Below, piece after piece: positions 24,683-32,249 of a stretch of 64,000 nt of DNA. This DNA comes from Anaerolineales bacterium (GTDB lineage Bacteria > Chloroflexota > Anaerolineae > 4572-78 > J111). Numbering within the stretch: the first letter of the stretch is position 1; every line of letters starts with the position of its first letter. Below the pieces are notes generated by a model. That model saw only the letters and a program-made list of their open reading frames with translations. It made no database searches and was not told the DNA's origin. The DNA lies in assembly GCA_015075405.1 (NCBI GenBank), contig JABTUK010000004.1:1443395-1507394 (forward strand), written 5' to 3'. The position numbers and the translations under genes were made by a program.

Positions 24683-25864
24683 TCACGGCGGAGTTAACTC
24701 CTGAAGTTGGGCTTCGGCGTCGGTGCGTAGCGTGTCCTGATCCAGTTCCATCACTTTTTGAAAATCGGCGCGGGCGGCGGCAAAGTCGCCCTTTAATTTA
24801 TAAGCCAGACCGCGCTGGTAGTAGGCGTTGGCGTTGGCGGCGTCCAGCCGGATGGCCTCGCCGTAGTCGCTAATCGCTCGCTCGTAATCGCCTTTGTCGG
24901 CATAGGCGTTGCCTCGATTGTAATAGGGCCAGACCAGTGGTTCGTGCTTTAGCTCGATAGCTTTCGTATAATCAGGAATAGCGTTATCATATTCCCCCTT
25001 TTTGCGATAGGCCAGCCCGCGGCTGTTGTAAGGCAGGCTGAGCGGGTCGTACTCCAACTCGATGGCTTTGCTGTAGTCGGCAATGGCCTGGTCGTTGTTG
25101 CCCTTGTAAAAATGGGCGTTGGCCCGGTTGTAGTAGGGCAGGGCGATGGGGTCGTAGTTGAGTTCGATAGCTTTGCTGAAATCCTCGATGGCCGGGGTGT
25201 AATTCTGCTGGACGTACTGCACGTAACCGCGATTGTAATAGGCTTCGCTGAGCGGGTCGTAATTAAGTTCGATGGCTTTGGTGTAATCGGCCAGGGTGCG
25301 TTCATAATCCCTTTTGAAATAATATTCCTGGGCGCGGTTGAAATAAGCCACAGCGTCAGGTAGAGGGAGGTCGGTCGGCAGAGGGGTGGCCGTGGGTTCG
25401 GGGGTGGGACCGGCGGGGGTTGGGGTGTCGGTGGGGGCGGGGGTTGGGGTAGCAGTTGGCGGAGCAGAGACTTGCAGGGTCAGGCTCCGCTGAACAAACT
25501 CGGCCTCGTACTGGACAGTCAGGTGGACTTCAAACGCGCCGGGCGTTTCGGGCGCTTGATAGCTGATGCAGCAAGTCCCTTGACCGGCCAGGATAAGCCC
25601 GCCGGTGGTGCTCCACTGGTAAGCAAACGGGTCGGCTGCGCCCAGCACTTTGACCACCGCCACCCGCACATCGGTGGTTTCGCCCCCGGCCAGGCTGGTC
25701 CGGCTGGCCGATAACTGGCCTATTTTGCTTTCGAGTGGAATTTCCAGCGTGGGCGGCGGCGTGGCGGCCAGCGGGTTACGACAGTAGGTCAGGCCCAGGC
25801 TCACCAACAGCAGCATCAGTCCCCGGAGTAAATTATTGAAGCGCCCGCCTGTTTGATGGTTCAT
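24683..25864 (-). CDS. TPR-repeat lipoprotein
   Basis: 393 residues. Signal peptide with lipobox-like LGLTYC (Cys28), a ~90-residue beta-rich domain, then a Pro/Thr linker (PTATPTPAPTDTPTPAG) and about six tetratricopeptide repeats to the end. The TPR units (YYNRGxxxxxxxxYxxAIxDYxKAIEL) are very similar to each other and spaced ~38 residues because of an extra YDPL insertion, which points to recent expansion. It is probably exported and membrane-tethered, acting as a protein-binding scaffold. No specific partner is suggested by the neighbours. Confidence 0.88.
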   Translation of the reverse strand: MNHQTGGRFNNLLRGLMLLLVSLGLTYCRNPLAATPPPTLEIPLESKIGQLSASRTSLAGGETTDVRVAVVKVLGAADPFAYQWSTTGGLILAGQGTCCISYQAPETPGAFEVHLTVQYEAEFVQRSLTLQVSAPPTATPTPAPTDTPTPAGPTPEPTATPLPTDLPLPDAVAYFNRAQEYYFKRDYERTLADYTKAIELNYDPLSEAYYNRGYVQYVQQNYTPAIEDFSKAIELNYDPIALPYYNRANAHFYKGNNDQAIADYSKAIELEYDPLSLPYNSRGLAYRKKGEYDNAIPDYTKAIELKHEPLVWPYYNRGNAYADKGDYERAISDYGEAIRLDAANANAYYQRGLAYKLKGDFAAARADFQKVMELDQDTLRTDAEAQLQELTPP

Positions 25865-25890
25865 CGCCTCGCCTCGTTATATATGGGCGT

Positions 25891-26000
25891 CCAGAAAAAT
25901 TCTTTCTCAACGATCAAGGTAGCAGGGTAACAGAGTAGCAGGAAATAGGTTTGCTACCTTACTACCCTGCTACTTGCTTTAACGCCAAAAACTTTTCTGG
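25891..26000. repeat. Nested hairpin, GTAGCAGGGTAAC class
   Basis: Inner arms GGTAGCAGGGTAACAGAGTA and TACCTTACTACCCTGCTAC, enclosed by outer arms CCAGAAAAATTCTTT and AAACTTTTCTGG. It lies upstream of the TPR lipoprotein gene. Confidence 0.75.
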
Positions 26001-26086
26001 AGCACTATATCATGATATGATCGTTCCTTTTAATCCTTTATAGTTTACCATAAATTGAGCCGAAGAGTCTACTCCGGCGAACATAA

Positions 26087-26390
26087 CGGGTGTATTTCAA
26101 TTCTGGGGCAAATTTTGGGTTGGGTAGGGGCGAGGCAACTCGGAAAGCGTTTTGGGTGCTTCGAGACCATCAATCGAGTTGCCTCGCCCCTACGAATGGT
26201 CAAACTCGCCCCCAAATTGAAATGCCCCGAACACGGGTGTGTGTTCGCTTTTGGGGCAGACTCACTTTCAACCCTCTCCGCTTCGGAGAGGGGAGAAGAG
26301 CGCCCTCCCCGCAGCGGGGAGGGTTGGGAGGGGTCTGTCTACGCTATCCACCGAATTCGCCCCCAAATCTGAACACACCCCCGAACACAA
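26087..26390. repeat. Two adjacent nested inverted-repeat elements
   Basis: The first has outer arms ATTTCAATTCTGGGG and CCCCCAAATTGAAAT and a perfect 18 bp inner stem (26125-26142 with 26175-26192, GAGGCAACTCG type). The second has outer arms GGGTGTGTGTTC and GAACACACCC and inner hairpins CCTCTCCGCTTCGGAGAGG and CCTCCCCGCAGCGGGGAGG. Both begin with a CGGGTGT-type left end. No gene is supported here. Confidence 0.7.
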
Positions 26391-26460
26391 CGCAGATGGC
26401 AAATATCCTAAAGATGTGCTATAGTTCTTCAAGAAAAAGATTTTGGATCTTTTGCCGATC

Positions 26461-26590
26461 GGTAGGGGGGGGCATCCCTAATGCCACCCCGATATAGATC
26501 CAATTTCCGAGGAGTGAGGCACGCCTACGTGCCGAACGGAGCCGCACGAGGGCGTGCTAGCTCCTCAAATTTGGATGTGCTGAGTCTGCT
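26461..26590. repeat. ~98-bp palindromic element copy 2 next to a GGCATCCC fragment
   Basis: 26491-26586 matches the reverse complement of 2736-2834 over nearly its full length (GAGGAGTGAGGCACGCC, GTGCCGAAC, GCGTGCTAGCTCCTCAAATT). The GGCATCCCTAATGCC at 26470-26484 is the start of the other palindromic family (9309, 46402). The block ends ~75 bp before the methyltransferase start. Confidence 0.75.
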
Positions 26591-26663
26591 TTTTCCAGGG
26601 GCGGAATTCATTCTGCACACCTCATTATCGGATCATTACAATTCTGTGGTTAAGAATGAAATA

Positions 26664-27491
26664 ATGATATTTAATCAACTTATCTGCGGCGACGCTGTTA
26701 CCGAAATGTCCAAGTTGCCCGATGCCTGCGTGGACCTGCTCATCGCCGACCCGCCCTACAACTTAGGTAAAGATTACGGCAATAACCTCGACCGGAAAGC
26801 CTGGGCTGAGTATGAAACATTTACCCGCAACTGGCTCGGCCAGGCCGTCCGCTTGCTCAAGCCGACCGGCTCGCTGTACGTCTTTATGGGCGTCCGTTTT
26901 ATCTCGCGCCTGTTTGGGCTGCTGGAAGAGGAGTTGGGGCTGAATTTCAACGGTTGGATCACCTGGCATTATACTCAGGGCATGGGCCGCAAAAGCGGCT
27001 TTTCGCCCCGCCACGAAGACATTTTGTATTTTACTCGCTCCGAGCAGTTCACTTTCAACTTGGACGCCGTGCGCATCCCCCAGAAATATTACCGGGAGCG
27101 CAACAACATGGCCGGGGCCAACCCCGGCGACGTGTGGACCTTTTCCCACGTTCACTATTGCAGCGCCGAGCGGCTGCCCCATCCCACCCAGAAGCCGGAA
27201 GCCCTGCTGGAGCGGATTATCAATGCCAGTTCCAACCCTGGTGATCTGGTGCTCGACCCGTTTGTGGGCAGCGGCACCACCTGCCGGGTGGCCCAGGTTT
27301 TGGGCCGGGCCTGGCTTGGCATTGACCTCAATCCAGAGTATATTATTATGAGCCAGCAGCGGCTCGACGCGCCGTTTGATGGCTTTGACTCGCTCGACCC
27401 ACGCGCCAGGCGCACCCCGAAGGATTTGCCGGGGGTAAAATCCGGGCCGATGACGTTAGCAACTGACAGTGGCGTGGTGCGTGGTACGTAG
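26664..27491 (+). CDS. Orphan beta-class DNA methyltransferase (N6-adenine type likely)
   Basis: 275 residues. Motif IV DPPYNLGKDYG (D29-P-P-Y32) precedes motif I DPFVGSGTT near the C-terminus. That order defines beta-class DNA methyltransferases, and DPPY suggests adenine-N6 as in CcrM/HinfI relatives rather than SPPY cytosine-N4. TQKPE before motif I is the usual motif X. No restriction endonuclease gene is beside it, so it is probably a solitary regulatory or anti-restriction enzyme. ATG 26664 fits the domain start; a longer in-frame reading from 26481 runs through the repeat element and is not credible. Confidence 0.88.
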   Translation: MIFNQLICGDAVTEMSKLPDACVDLLIADPPYNLGKDYGNNLDRKAWAEYETFTRNWLGQAVRLLKPTGSLYVFMGVRFISRLFGLLEEELGLNFNGWITWHYTQGMGRKSGFSPRHEDILYFTRSEQFTFNLDAVRIPQKYYRERNNMAGANPGDVWTFSHVHYCSAERLPHPTQKPEALLERIINASSNPGDLVLDPFVGSGTTCRVAQVLGRAWLGIDLNPEYIIMSQQRLDAPFDGFDSLDPRARRTPKDLPGVKSGPMTLATDSGVVRGT

Positions 27492-27515
27492 TGCGTGAAC
27501 ATTTACGCATCATGC
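27476..27515. repeat. Degenerate GTGCGTGGTACG repeat
   Basis: GTGCGTGGTACGTAGTGCGTG followed by TTACGCATCATGC, a shortened copy of the 14337/61441 class, between the methyltransferase and miaB genes. It overlaps the last codons of the methyltransferase, so its C-terminal SGVVRGT is repeat-encoded. Confidence 0.55.
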
Positions 27516-27541
27516 TTTACCTTGACTATGGGGGATACTAG

Positions 27542-28912
27542 ATGAAATACCACATTTGGACCGCCGGCTGCCAGATGAATGTGGCCGACTCGCAGCGGGT
27601 TGGCTCTGAGCTGGAAAAGCTGGGCTATCACTACACCGACAGCTACCGCGACGCTGATGTCGTCGTTTTGAATACCTGCGTGGTGCGCCAGAGCGCCGAA
27701 GATAAGGCCGTCGGCTTTTTATGGAGCCTCAAGCCGCTCAAAGAGGCCCGACCCGACCGGGTGTTGGCCCTGATGGGCTGCATGGTCGGGGCCAAAGGCG
27801 GCAGCCAACTGACCAAAGCATTTCCCCACGTAGACGTGTTTATGCCACCCAGCGAACCCGGCCCGCTGGTTGACTTTTTGCTGGCCCGCGAAAGCGAGCA
27901 GGCGGCCCTGGCCTTCCGCCACCATCTGCAAGATGAAGGAACTCGGCTGGTCCTGCCCGAACATCAACAAAACAAGCTGATCACCGCCCACGTGCCGATC
28001 ATCTACGGCTGCAACCACGTCTGTACCTTCTGCATCATCCCCTCCCGGCGCGGGCGCGAGCGCAGCCGCCCGGTCGGCGAGATTGCCGCCGAAACCCGCA
28101 GCCTGGTGGCCCAGGGGGTGCGCGAAGTCACCCTGCTCGGCCAGATTGTGGATCGCTATGGCTACGACGTGCCCGACGGGCCGCGCCTGCCCGACCTGCT
28201 GCGGGTGCTGAACGATCTCGACGGCTTGCAGCGGATTCGCTTTTTGACCAGTCACCCCAACTACATGTCTGATGAACTGCTCAACGCGGTGGCTGAATTG
28301 CCCAAGGTGTGCGAGCATATTGAAGTGCCCAACCAGGCCGGTGACGACGACATTCTGCGCCAGATGAAGCGCGAGTATACGATGGACGCCTATTACCGCT
28401 TGATCGAGCGCATCCGGGCGCGTATGCCCGATGTCTCCATCGCTACTGATATTATCGTCGGCTTCCCCGGTGAAACCGAGGCCCAGTTCCAGCGCACCCT
28501 CGACACCCTGGCCGAACTGGAACTGGACGTAGTCCACTCCGCTATGTACTCGCCCCGCCCCGGCACGGTTTCGGCCAAAATCATGCTCGATGACGTGCCT
28601 GCCGAAGAAAAGAAGCGCCGCCTTGATGCGGTCAACGAGCAGCAGGAACAGATCGTGGCCGGCATTAACGCCCGGCTGCTGGGTCGCACCGTCGAGGTGC
28701 TGGTGGAAGAGAAAAACAAAAACCGCTGGAAAGGCCGCACCCGCACCAACAAACTGGTCTTTTTTGAAGATGAAAGCGGCAAAGATTGGCAGGGCCAGTT
28801 AGCCAATGTTGAAGTTACCTGGACCGGCCCCTGGAGCCTACGCGGCACCCTACCCGGCCAAAAGAAGCTGGTCGCTACGGATGAGCCTCTGTTGATTCCG
28901 TTGGTGGCCTAA
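27542..28912 (+). CDS. miaB: tRNA-2-methylthio-N6-dimethylallyladenosine synthase (MiaB)
   Basis: 456 residues, full length. The MTTase domain has C10, C46 and C80 for the auxiliary cluster. The radical-SAM CxxxCxxC is C157-NHV-C161-TF-C164. The TRAM domain occupies the last ~65 residues. It methylthiolates A37 of tRNAs reading UNN codons. The short N-terminus starting MKYHIWTAGCQMN is typical of this group. RimO-like function is less likely. It precedes a small toxin-antitoxin-type pair by about 20 nt. Confidence 0.93.
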   Translation: MKYHIWTAGCQMNVADSQRVGSELEKLGYHYTDSYRDADVVVLNTCVVRQSAEDKAVGFLWSLKPLKEARPDRVLALMGCMVGAKGGSQLTKAFPHVDVFMPPSEPGPLVDFLLARESEQAALAFRHHLQDEGTRLVLPEHQQNKLITAHVPIIYGCNHVCTFCIIPSRRGRERSRPVGEIAAETRSLVAQGVREVTLLGQIVDRYGYDVPDGPRLPDLLRVLNDLDGLQRIRFLTSHPNYMSDELLNAVAELPKVCEHIEVPNQAGDDDILRQMKREYTMDAYYRLIERIRARMPDVSIATDIIVGFPGETEAQFQRTLDTLAELELDVVHSAMYSPRPGTVSAKIMLDDVPAEEKKRRLDAVNEQQEQIVAGINARLLGRTVEVLVEEKNKNRWKGRTRTNKLVFFEDESGKDWQGQLANVEVTWTGPWSLRGTLPGQKKLVATDEPLLIPLVA

Positions 28913-28933
28913 TGTAAGTAGCAGAGCTACAAT

Positions 28934-29230
28934 ATGACGTATACTATTGACGTCACAGATGAAGCTAAAGAGGACTTATCATACTATACAGCTTTTGAGC
29001 GCAAGACCATTGTGACAGAGATACGAGCACAGCTTGTCCATCAGCCACTTATGGAAACCAAAAATCGAAAGCAGTTACGCAATAATCCCATTGCTACTTG
29101 GGAATTACGAGTAGGGATGTATCGAGTCTTTTATGAAGTTGATGTGACCGGCCAAACCGTGAATATAATTTCAATCGGACATAAAACCCACAATACGCTC
29201 TGGATCAGAGGTCAAGAGGTGGAATTATGA
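28934..29230 (+). CDS. RelE/ParE-superfamily toxin-like protein
   Basis: 98 residues with the RelE-fold pattern: VTDEAKEDLSYYTAFERKTI helix, QLRNNPIATWELRVGMYRVFYEVD strands, and a C-terminal IISIGHKT. Members cleave mRNA on the ribosome or poison gyrase. It is the first gene of a pair and overlaps the next gene by 4 bp (ATGA). Toxin-before-antitoxin order is found in HigBA-type pairs. Confidence 0.8.
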   Translation: MTYTIDVTDEAKEDLSYYTAFERKTIVTEIRAQLVHQPLMETKNRKQLRNNPIATWELRVGMYRVFYEVDVTGQTVNIISIGHKTHNTLWIRGQEVEL

Positions 29231-29505
29231 AGACAGTTGACCTAACACAGGAGCAGATTGATTTGACCAGCTTACTCCGGCTGGCCCAAAACGAGCCAAT
29301 TTTGCTGCTTACGGCAGAAGGGCAAGAATTTCTATTATCCGAAGCCGATGATTTTGAACGAGAGGTGGACGCTCTTCGTACCAGCAAATCTTTTCAACAA
29401 TTTTTAGATGAGCGATCGGCGGGCAAAAACAAAATCTCGCTTGATGAGCTTGAACTTGAAATTGAGCGAGAACTTGCTTCTATAAATGCTACAGATGTCC
29501 CATAG
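29227..29505 (+). CDS. Putative antitoxin partner of the RelE-like protein
   Basis: 92 residues, acidic (DEREVDALRTSK, SLDELELEIEREL), translationally coupled to the RelE-like gene. The first ~40 residues (LLRLAQNEPILLLTAEGQEFLL) resemble the N-terminal part of Phd/YefM-like antitoxins or short dimerisation domains. It is identified mainly by context; its 3' end overlaps a convergent gene by 17 bp. Confidence 0.6.
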   Translation: MKTVDLTQEQIDLTSLLRLAQNEPILLLTAEGQEFLLSEADDFEREVDALRTSKSFQQFLDERSAGKNKISLDELELEIERELASINATDVP

Positions 29506-29755
29506 GCGCTAGTCCCTGGCGGCGCCTGACCCCAAATTTCCACACCCCGACTACCGCCGCGGCGATGATTAAAATAACATTTATCGCCCCAAAGATTGAT
29601 TCCCTGATATAAGCAGCTTCATAGCCCAGTGAGAGCTGGCCTTGAGCCAGGGAATGTTGGGCTAGCTCGGTGGCGGCTTTCTCGGCCGGCAGGATGAAGA
29701 AGTAGGCATTCAAGATGATCAGGGCTGTAAGAAACAGCTTTAATCCTCGAAACAT
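29489..29755 (-). CDS. Small membrane protein of unknown function
   Basis: 88 residues with two hydrophobic helices (~6-22 and ~56-74) separated by a polar loop, and a basic C-terminus. Not a recognised family. It is co-directional with the next membrane protein and probably belongs to its transcript under the MarR-type regulator. Its end overlaps the antitoxin-like gene. Confidence 0.5.
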   Translation of the reverse strand: MFRGLKLFLTALIILNAYFFILPAEKAATELAQHSLAQGQLSLGYEAAYIRESIFGAINVILIIAAAVVGVWKFGVRRRQGLAPMGHL

Positions 29756-29803
29756 TTGATCCTCTCTTTGAATGGACTGTAATTTTTAGGTATCCATCCC
29801 CTG

Positions 29804-30268
29804 TTATTGTTGGCTCATCATTGGCCTTTTTTTCTTACCCAGCCGGCCGGTGAGCCGTAACCCATCCCGAATATTCAGCCCCATCAACCCAATATTGACC
29901 GCCCCGGCTGCCAATTCAACCCCTTGCAGTAGATAAAAGGTAAGGTCAAAGCTGCCTGCCGCCGCCCGATAGTTCAAAACGAGGGCGCATGGCAGTAGAA
30001 TCAATAATCCGTTGAGCGCAATCAGTTTCATTCGCCGCATTTTGGTCTGGATCAGACGCCCCTGGCGCAGGCCGGTTATGGCTCTGCCACTCAGGCCGGT
30101 AATCGCCATAGCTGGAACCAGCACCCACAACCCGTAAACAATCATCTGTTTCACCAGGGCTATCTCTGCTTCATTCCCTACCAGTTCCACCACCACCGAC
30201 GCTAGAAAAAAAGTGGCGATCAAAACTGTGGCTAAAAATCCTATGATACTATGGATCCGAGTTTTCAT
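29804..30268 (-). CDS. Four-helix membrane protein of unknown function
   Basis: 154 residues with about four membrane helices and basic connecting loops (RQGRLIQTKMRRMK). It resembles small integral proteins that pair with transporters or sensors but has no diagnostic motif. It is preceded by a palindromic operator-like site (30286-30312) and the MarR gene, so it is probably regulated by that protein, perhaps with the 88-residue protein downstream. Confidence 0.55.
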   Translation of the reverse strand: MKTRIHSIIGFLATVLIATFFLASVVVELVGNEAEIALVKQMIVYGLWVLVPAMAITGLSGRAITGLRQGRLIQTKMRRMKLIALNGLLILLPCALVLNYRAAAGSFDLTFYLLQGVELAAGAVNIGLMGLNIRDGLRLTGRLGKKKRPMMSQQ

Positions 30269-30285
30269 TTAATCCCCTAATATGA

Positions 30286-30312
30286 TTGTTATAACTATAG
30301 TTAATATAACAA
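30286..30312. promoter_or_regulatory. Candidate MarR operator before the membrane genes
   Basis: TTGTTATA and TATAACAA form the outer arms; the centre AACTATAGTT (30293-30302) is itself a perfect palindrome. It lies 18 bp upstream of start 30268. Half-site similarity (TTGTT, AACTATA) links it to the site at 30789-30806. Confidence 0.6.
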
Positions 30313-30331
30313 CTATATGGTAAAAAATTTT

Positions 30332-30766
30332 TTATTCAAAATTGTGATAGATAGTATTCAATTTTTCCTGTAAAAAGGCGATGTCGTCATCGGTCAAATC
30401 TTTTTGCCCCCTTTCCAAAACCTCAAGCGCGAGTGGAATGAGTTTTTCTTTCAACTCCCGGCCCGCCTCGGTGAGATAAACCTTAAAGGCGCGCCGATCG
30501 TTTTCATCTTTTTGCCGAAAAAGCAACAGTTTTCTTTCCAGAATATCCAAAATGCGGGTGACATTGGGCTTATCTTTGAAGGTTTGCTCGGCCAGTTCCA
30601 CCTGCGACAGCCCTTCTTGCTGCCACAGCCGGTTCAAAAGCGTCCACTGTTCCGGAGTAATATCATACCCATTCGCTTTGAAGACCTGATCAAGCTCATG
30701 TTTCAAGCGGCGGGCGGTTCGATTGATAAGATAGCCTAACGATTCGTCTAAGGTAAAATGCGTCAT
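30332..30766 (-). CDS. MarR-family transcriptional regulator
   Basis: 144 residues, the usual MarR length. Winged-HTH: GYDITPEQWTLLNRLWQ, LSQVELAEQTFKDKPNVTRI and the wing KDENDRRAFKVYLTEAG. Dimeric repressors of this family respond to small phenolic or oxidising ligands. ATG 30766 fits the family N-terminus; the longer frame to 30811 would run through the operator-like palindrome. It probably controls itself and the two membrane protein genes downstream. Confidence 0.9.
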   Translation of the reverse strand: MTHFTLDESLGYLINRTARRLKHELDQVFKANGYDITPEQWTLLNRLWQQEGLSQVELAEQTFKDKPNVTRILDILERKLLLFRQKDENDRRAFKVYLTEAGRELKEKLIPLALEVLERGQKDLTDDDIAFLQEKLNTIYHNFE

Positions 30767-30788
30767 AATTTTCGACCAATAAAATTGG

Positions 30789-30806
30789 TTGTTGTAGCAA
30801 CTATAT
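30789..30806. promoter_or_regulatory. Candidate autoregulatory MarR operator
   Basis: GTTG-TAG-CAAC palindrome in TTGTTGTAGCAACTATAT, 23 bp upstream of the marR start. It shares TTGTT and AACTATA half-sites with 30286-30312. Confidence 0.5.
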
Positions 30807-30953
30807 ACCACGCTTTTTGAAAAATGTCAAGGGGTGATAAATTCCCCCTCTGCAACTTTTTTACCTATAATCCGTATTGCCTTATGCAGACACCAAAAGG
30901 GGAAATTCAACTGCATAATGGTTAACGCGTTAATGTTTGGTTGGAATATAACA

Positions 30954-31571
30954 ATGACTCCTGTGGCGACGGAACAACCGAGGGCCAGGGCGATTACGCC
31001 TGAAGCGCAGGCCCAGGAACAAAGTTGGGCTATGGCGGCCCAACGCGGCGACCGCCCGGCCTTTATGCGACTGGTCGAAGTTTACCAGCGGCCGGTTTAC
31101 AACTTGTGTTACCGCATGCTGGGGGGCGATGTGACCGAGGCGGAAGATGCGGCCCAGGAAACTTTTCTGCGGGCTTACACCAAACTGGATACTTACAATC
31201 CCAACCGCAAATTCTCATCCTGGCTCTTCTCGATTGCTTCGCATTACTGTATTGACCGCTTGCGCCAGCGCCGCTATCAAATGGTTGACTGGGATGAACT
31301 GCCGGTGTTGGAGCAACATACGCTCTCTAACCCGGAACCGCAGCCGGAGGCCGCCACCCTGAGCCGTGAAGCACACAACACCCTGCACCGGCTGCTCAAC
31401 AACCTCCCCCCCGATTACCGGGCGGCGACTATTCTGCGCTACTGGCACGAGCTTTCTTACGACGAGATTGCCGAAGCCCTCAATACAACGGTCAGCGCGG
31501 TTAAAAGCCGCCTGTTCCGGGCCAAACAAATGATGGCTGCCCATTATGAGGCGATGGAGACAAACCTATGA
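30954..31571 (+). CDS. ECF-type RNA polymerase sigma factor
   Basis: 205 residues from ATG 30954. Region 2 is FMRLVEVYQRPVYNLCYRML with DAAQETFLRAY; region 4 is LPPDYRAATILRYWHELSYDEIAEALNTTVSAVKSRLFRAK. It directs transcription of a stress or envelope regulon and is held by the membrane anti-sigma factor encoded next (4 bp overlap). An alternative ATG at 30918 adds 12 residues. TATAAT (30866-30871) lies in the leader, and a GCAACT..CGTA pair there could be an ECF-type autoregulated promoter, which is speculative. Confidence 0.92.
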   Translation: MTPVATEQPRARAITPEAQAQEQSWAMAAQRGDRPAFMRLVEVYQRPVYNLCYRMLGGDVTEAEDAAQETFLRAYTKLDTYNPNRKFSSWLFSIASHYCIDRLRQRRYQMVDWDELPVLEQHTLSNPEPQPEAATLSREAHNTLHRLLNNLPPDYRAATILRYWHELSYDEIAEALNTTVSAVKSRLFRAKQMMAAHYEAMETNL

Positions 31572-32143
31572 ACCACGAAACCTTCACCGAAAAGCTGTCG
31601 CTCTGGCTTGAAAATGAACTGAGCGCCCCCGAAATTACCGAACTACAAGCGCATCTGGCCGGCTGTCCCACCTGCCAGCAGACCTACCAGGCCTTACAAC
31701 GGGTCGAAACGCTGTTGCGGGGCGGGTCAAAAATAATGGTCGGACCCCCGCCGGGGTTCACCACTCGCTTTGAAGTGCGTTTGGCTTACCACCAGGTTCG
31801 TAACGGGGGACACCTGTGGTGGGGATTTGGGGTGCTGCTGCTGGGCGCGTTATTTTTATTTATCATCGGTGGGCTGGCCGTGAGCGCCCTGGTCAGCAGT
31901 GGGGCCGGCTGGCTGGATGGAGCGATTTTCTACAGCGGGCTGGTGGGCCTCATCCAGTTAGCCAACACGCTGGGTGTCTGGCTTAATCTGGCGGGGCTGT
32001 TTGTGAAAGTCAGCTTGATTACCATGAGCCAGCCGCTTTTTTGGGGCTGTGTCTTGGCGGCCCTGGGCCTGGCCTGGCTGTGGCTGCGCGTGCTGAAGTA
32101 TGTGAACCGGCCGGTCGCAACTTCGGTTGAGTTGCTGATTTAA
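31568..32143 (+). CDS. Zinc-finger membrane anti-sigma factor
   Basis: 191 residues. A ZAS/HC2-type N-terminal domain carries H29-xxx-C33-xx-C36 (AHLAGCPTC), followed by a short linker and three hydrophobic segments in the C-terminal half. The ATGA overlap with the sigma gene and this layout identify it as the cognate membrane anti-sigma factor. Release would follow proteolysis or a conformational signal. Confidence 0.88.
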   Translation: MNHETFTEKLSLWLENELSAPEITELQAHLAGCPTCQQTYQALQRVETLLRGGSKIMVGPPPGFTTRFEVRLAYHQVRNGGHLWWGFGVLLLGALFLFIIGGLAVSALVSSGAGWLDGAIFYSGLVGLIQLANTLGVWLNLAGLFVKVSLITMSQPLFWGCVLAALGLAWLWLRVLKYVNRPVATSVELLI

Positions 32144-32174
32144 GGCAACTCCAAGAAAATAATTACTCAATATT

Positions 32175-32215
32175 CGTGTTGCGTCTTGCGTAAGATACAC
32201 GTAAGACGTAACACG
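32175..32215. repeat. Simple-unit hairpin, GTGTTGCGTCTTGCG class
   Basis: CGTGTTGCGTCTTGCGTA paired with TACACGTAAGACGTAACACG. Same class as the more perfect 48994-49036 and the shorter 60556-60588. It separates the anti-sigma gene from the bactofilin-like gene. Confidence 0.8.
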
Positions 32216-32249
32216 ACTTGGAACTACCTATAGCGATATGGAGACAGCG

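Noticed and set aside
26055..26497. Several overlapping short frames with Pro/Arg/Ser-rich products
   Set aside because: They run through inverted repeats and change frame with each hairpin; composition is not protein-like.
26481..26663. Upstream extension of the DNA methyltransferase
   Set aside because: It is encoded by the palindromic element and adds no family sequence.
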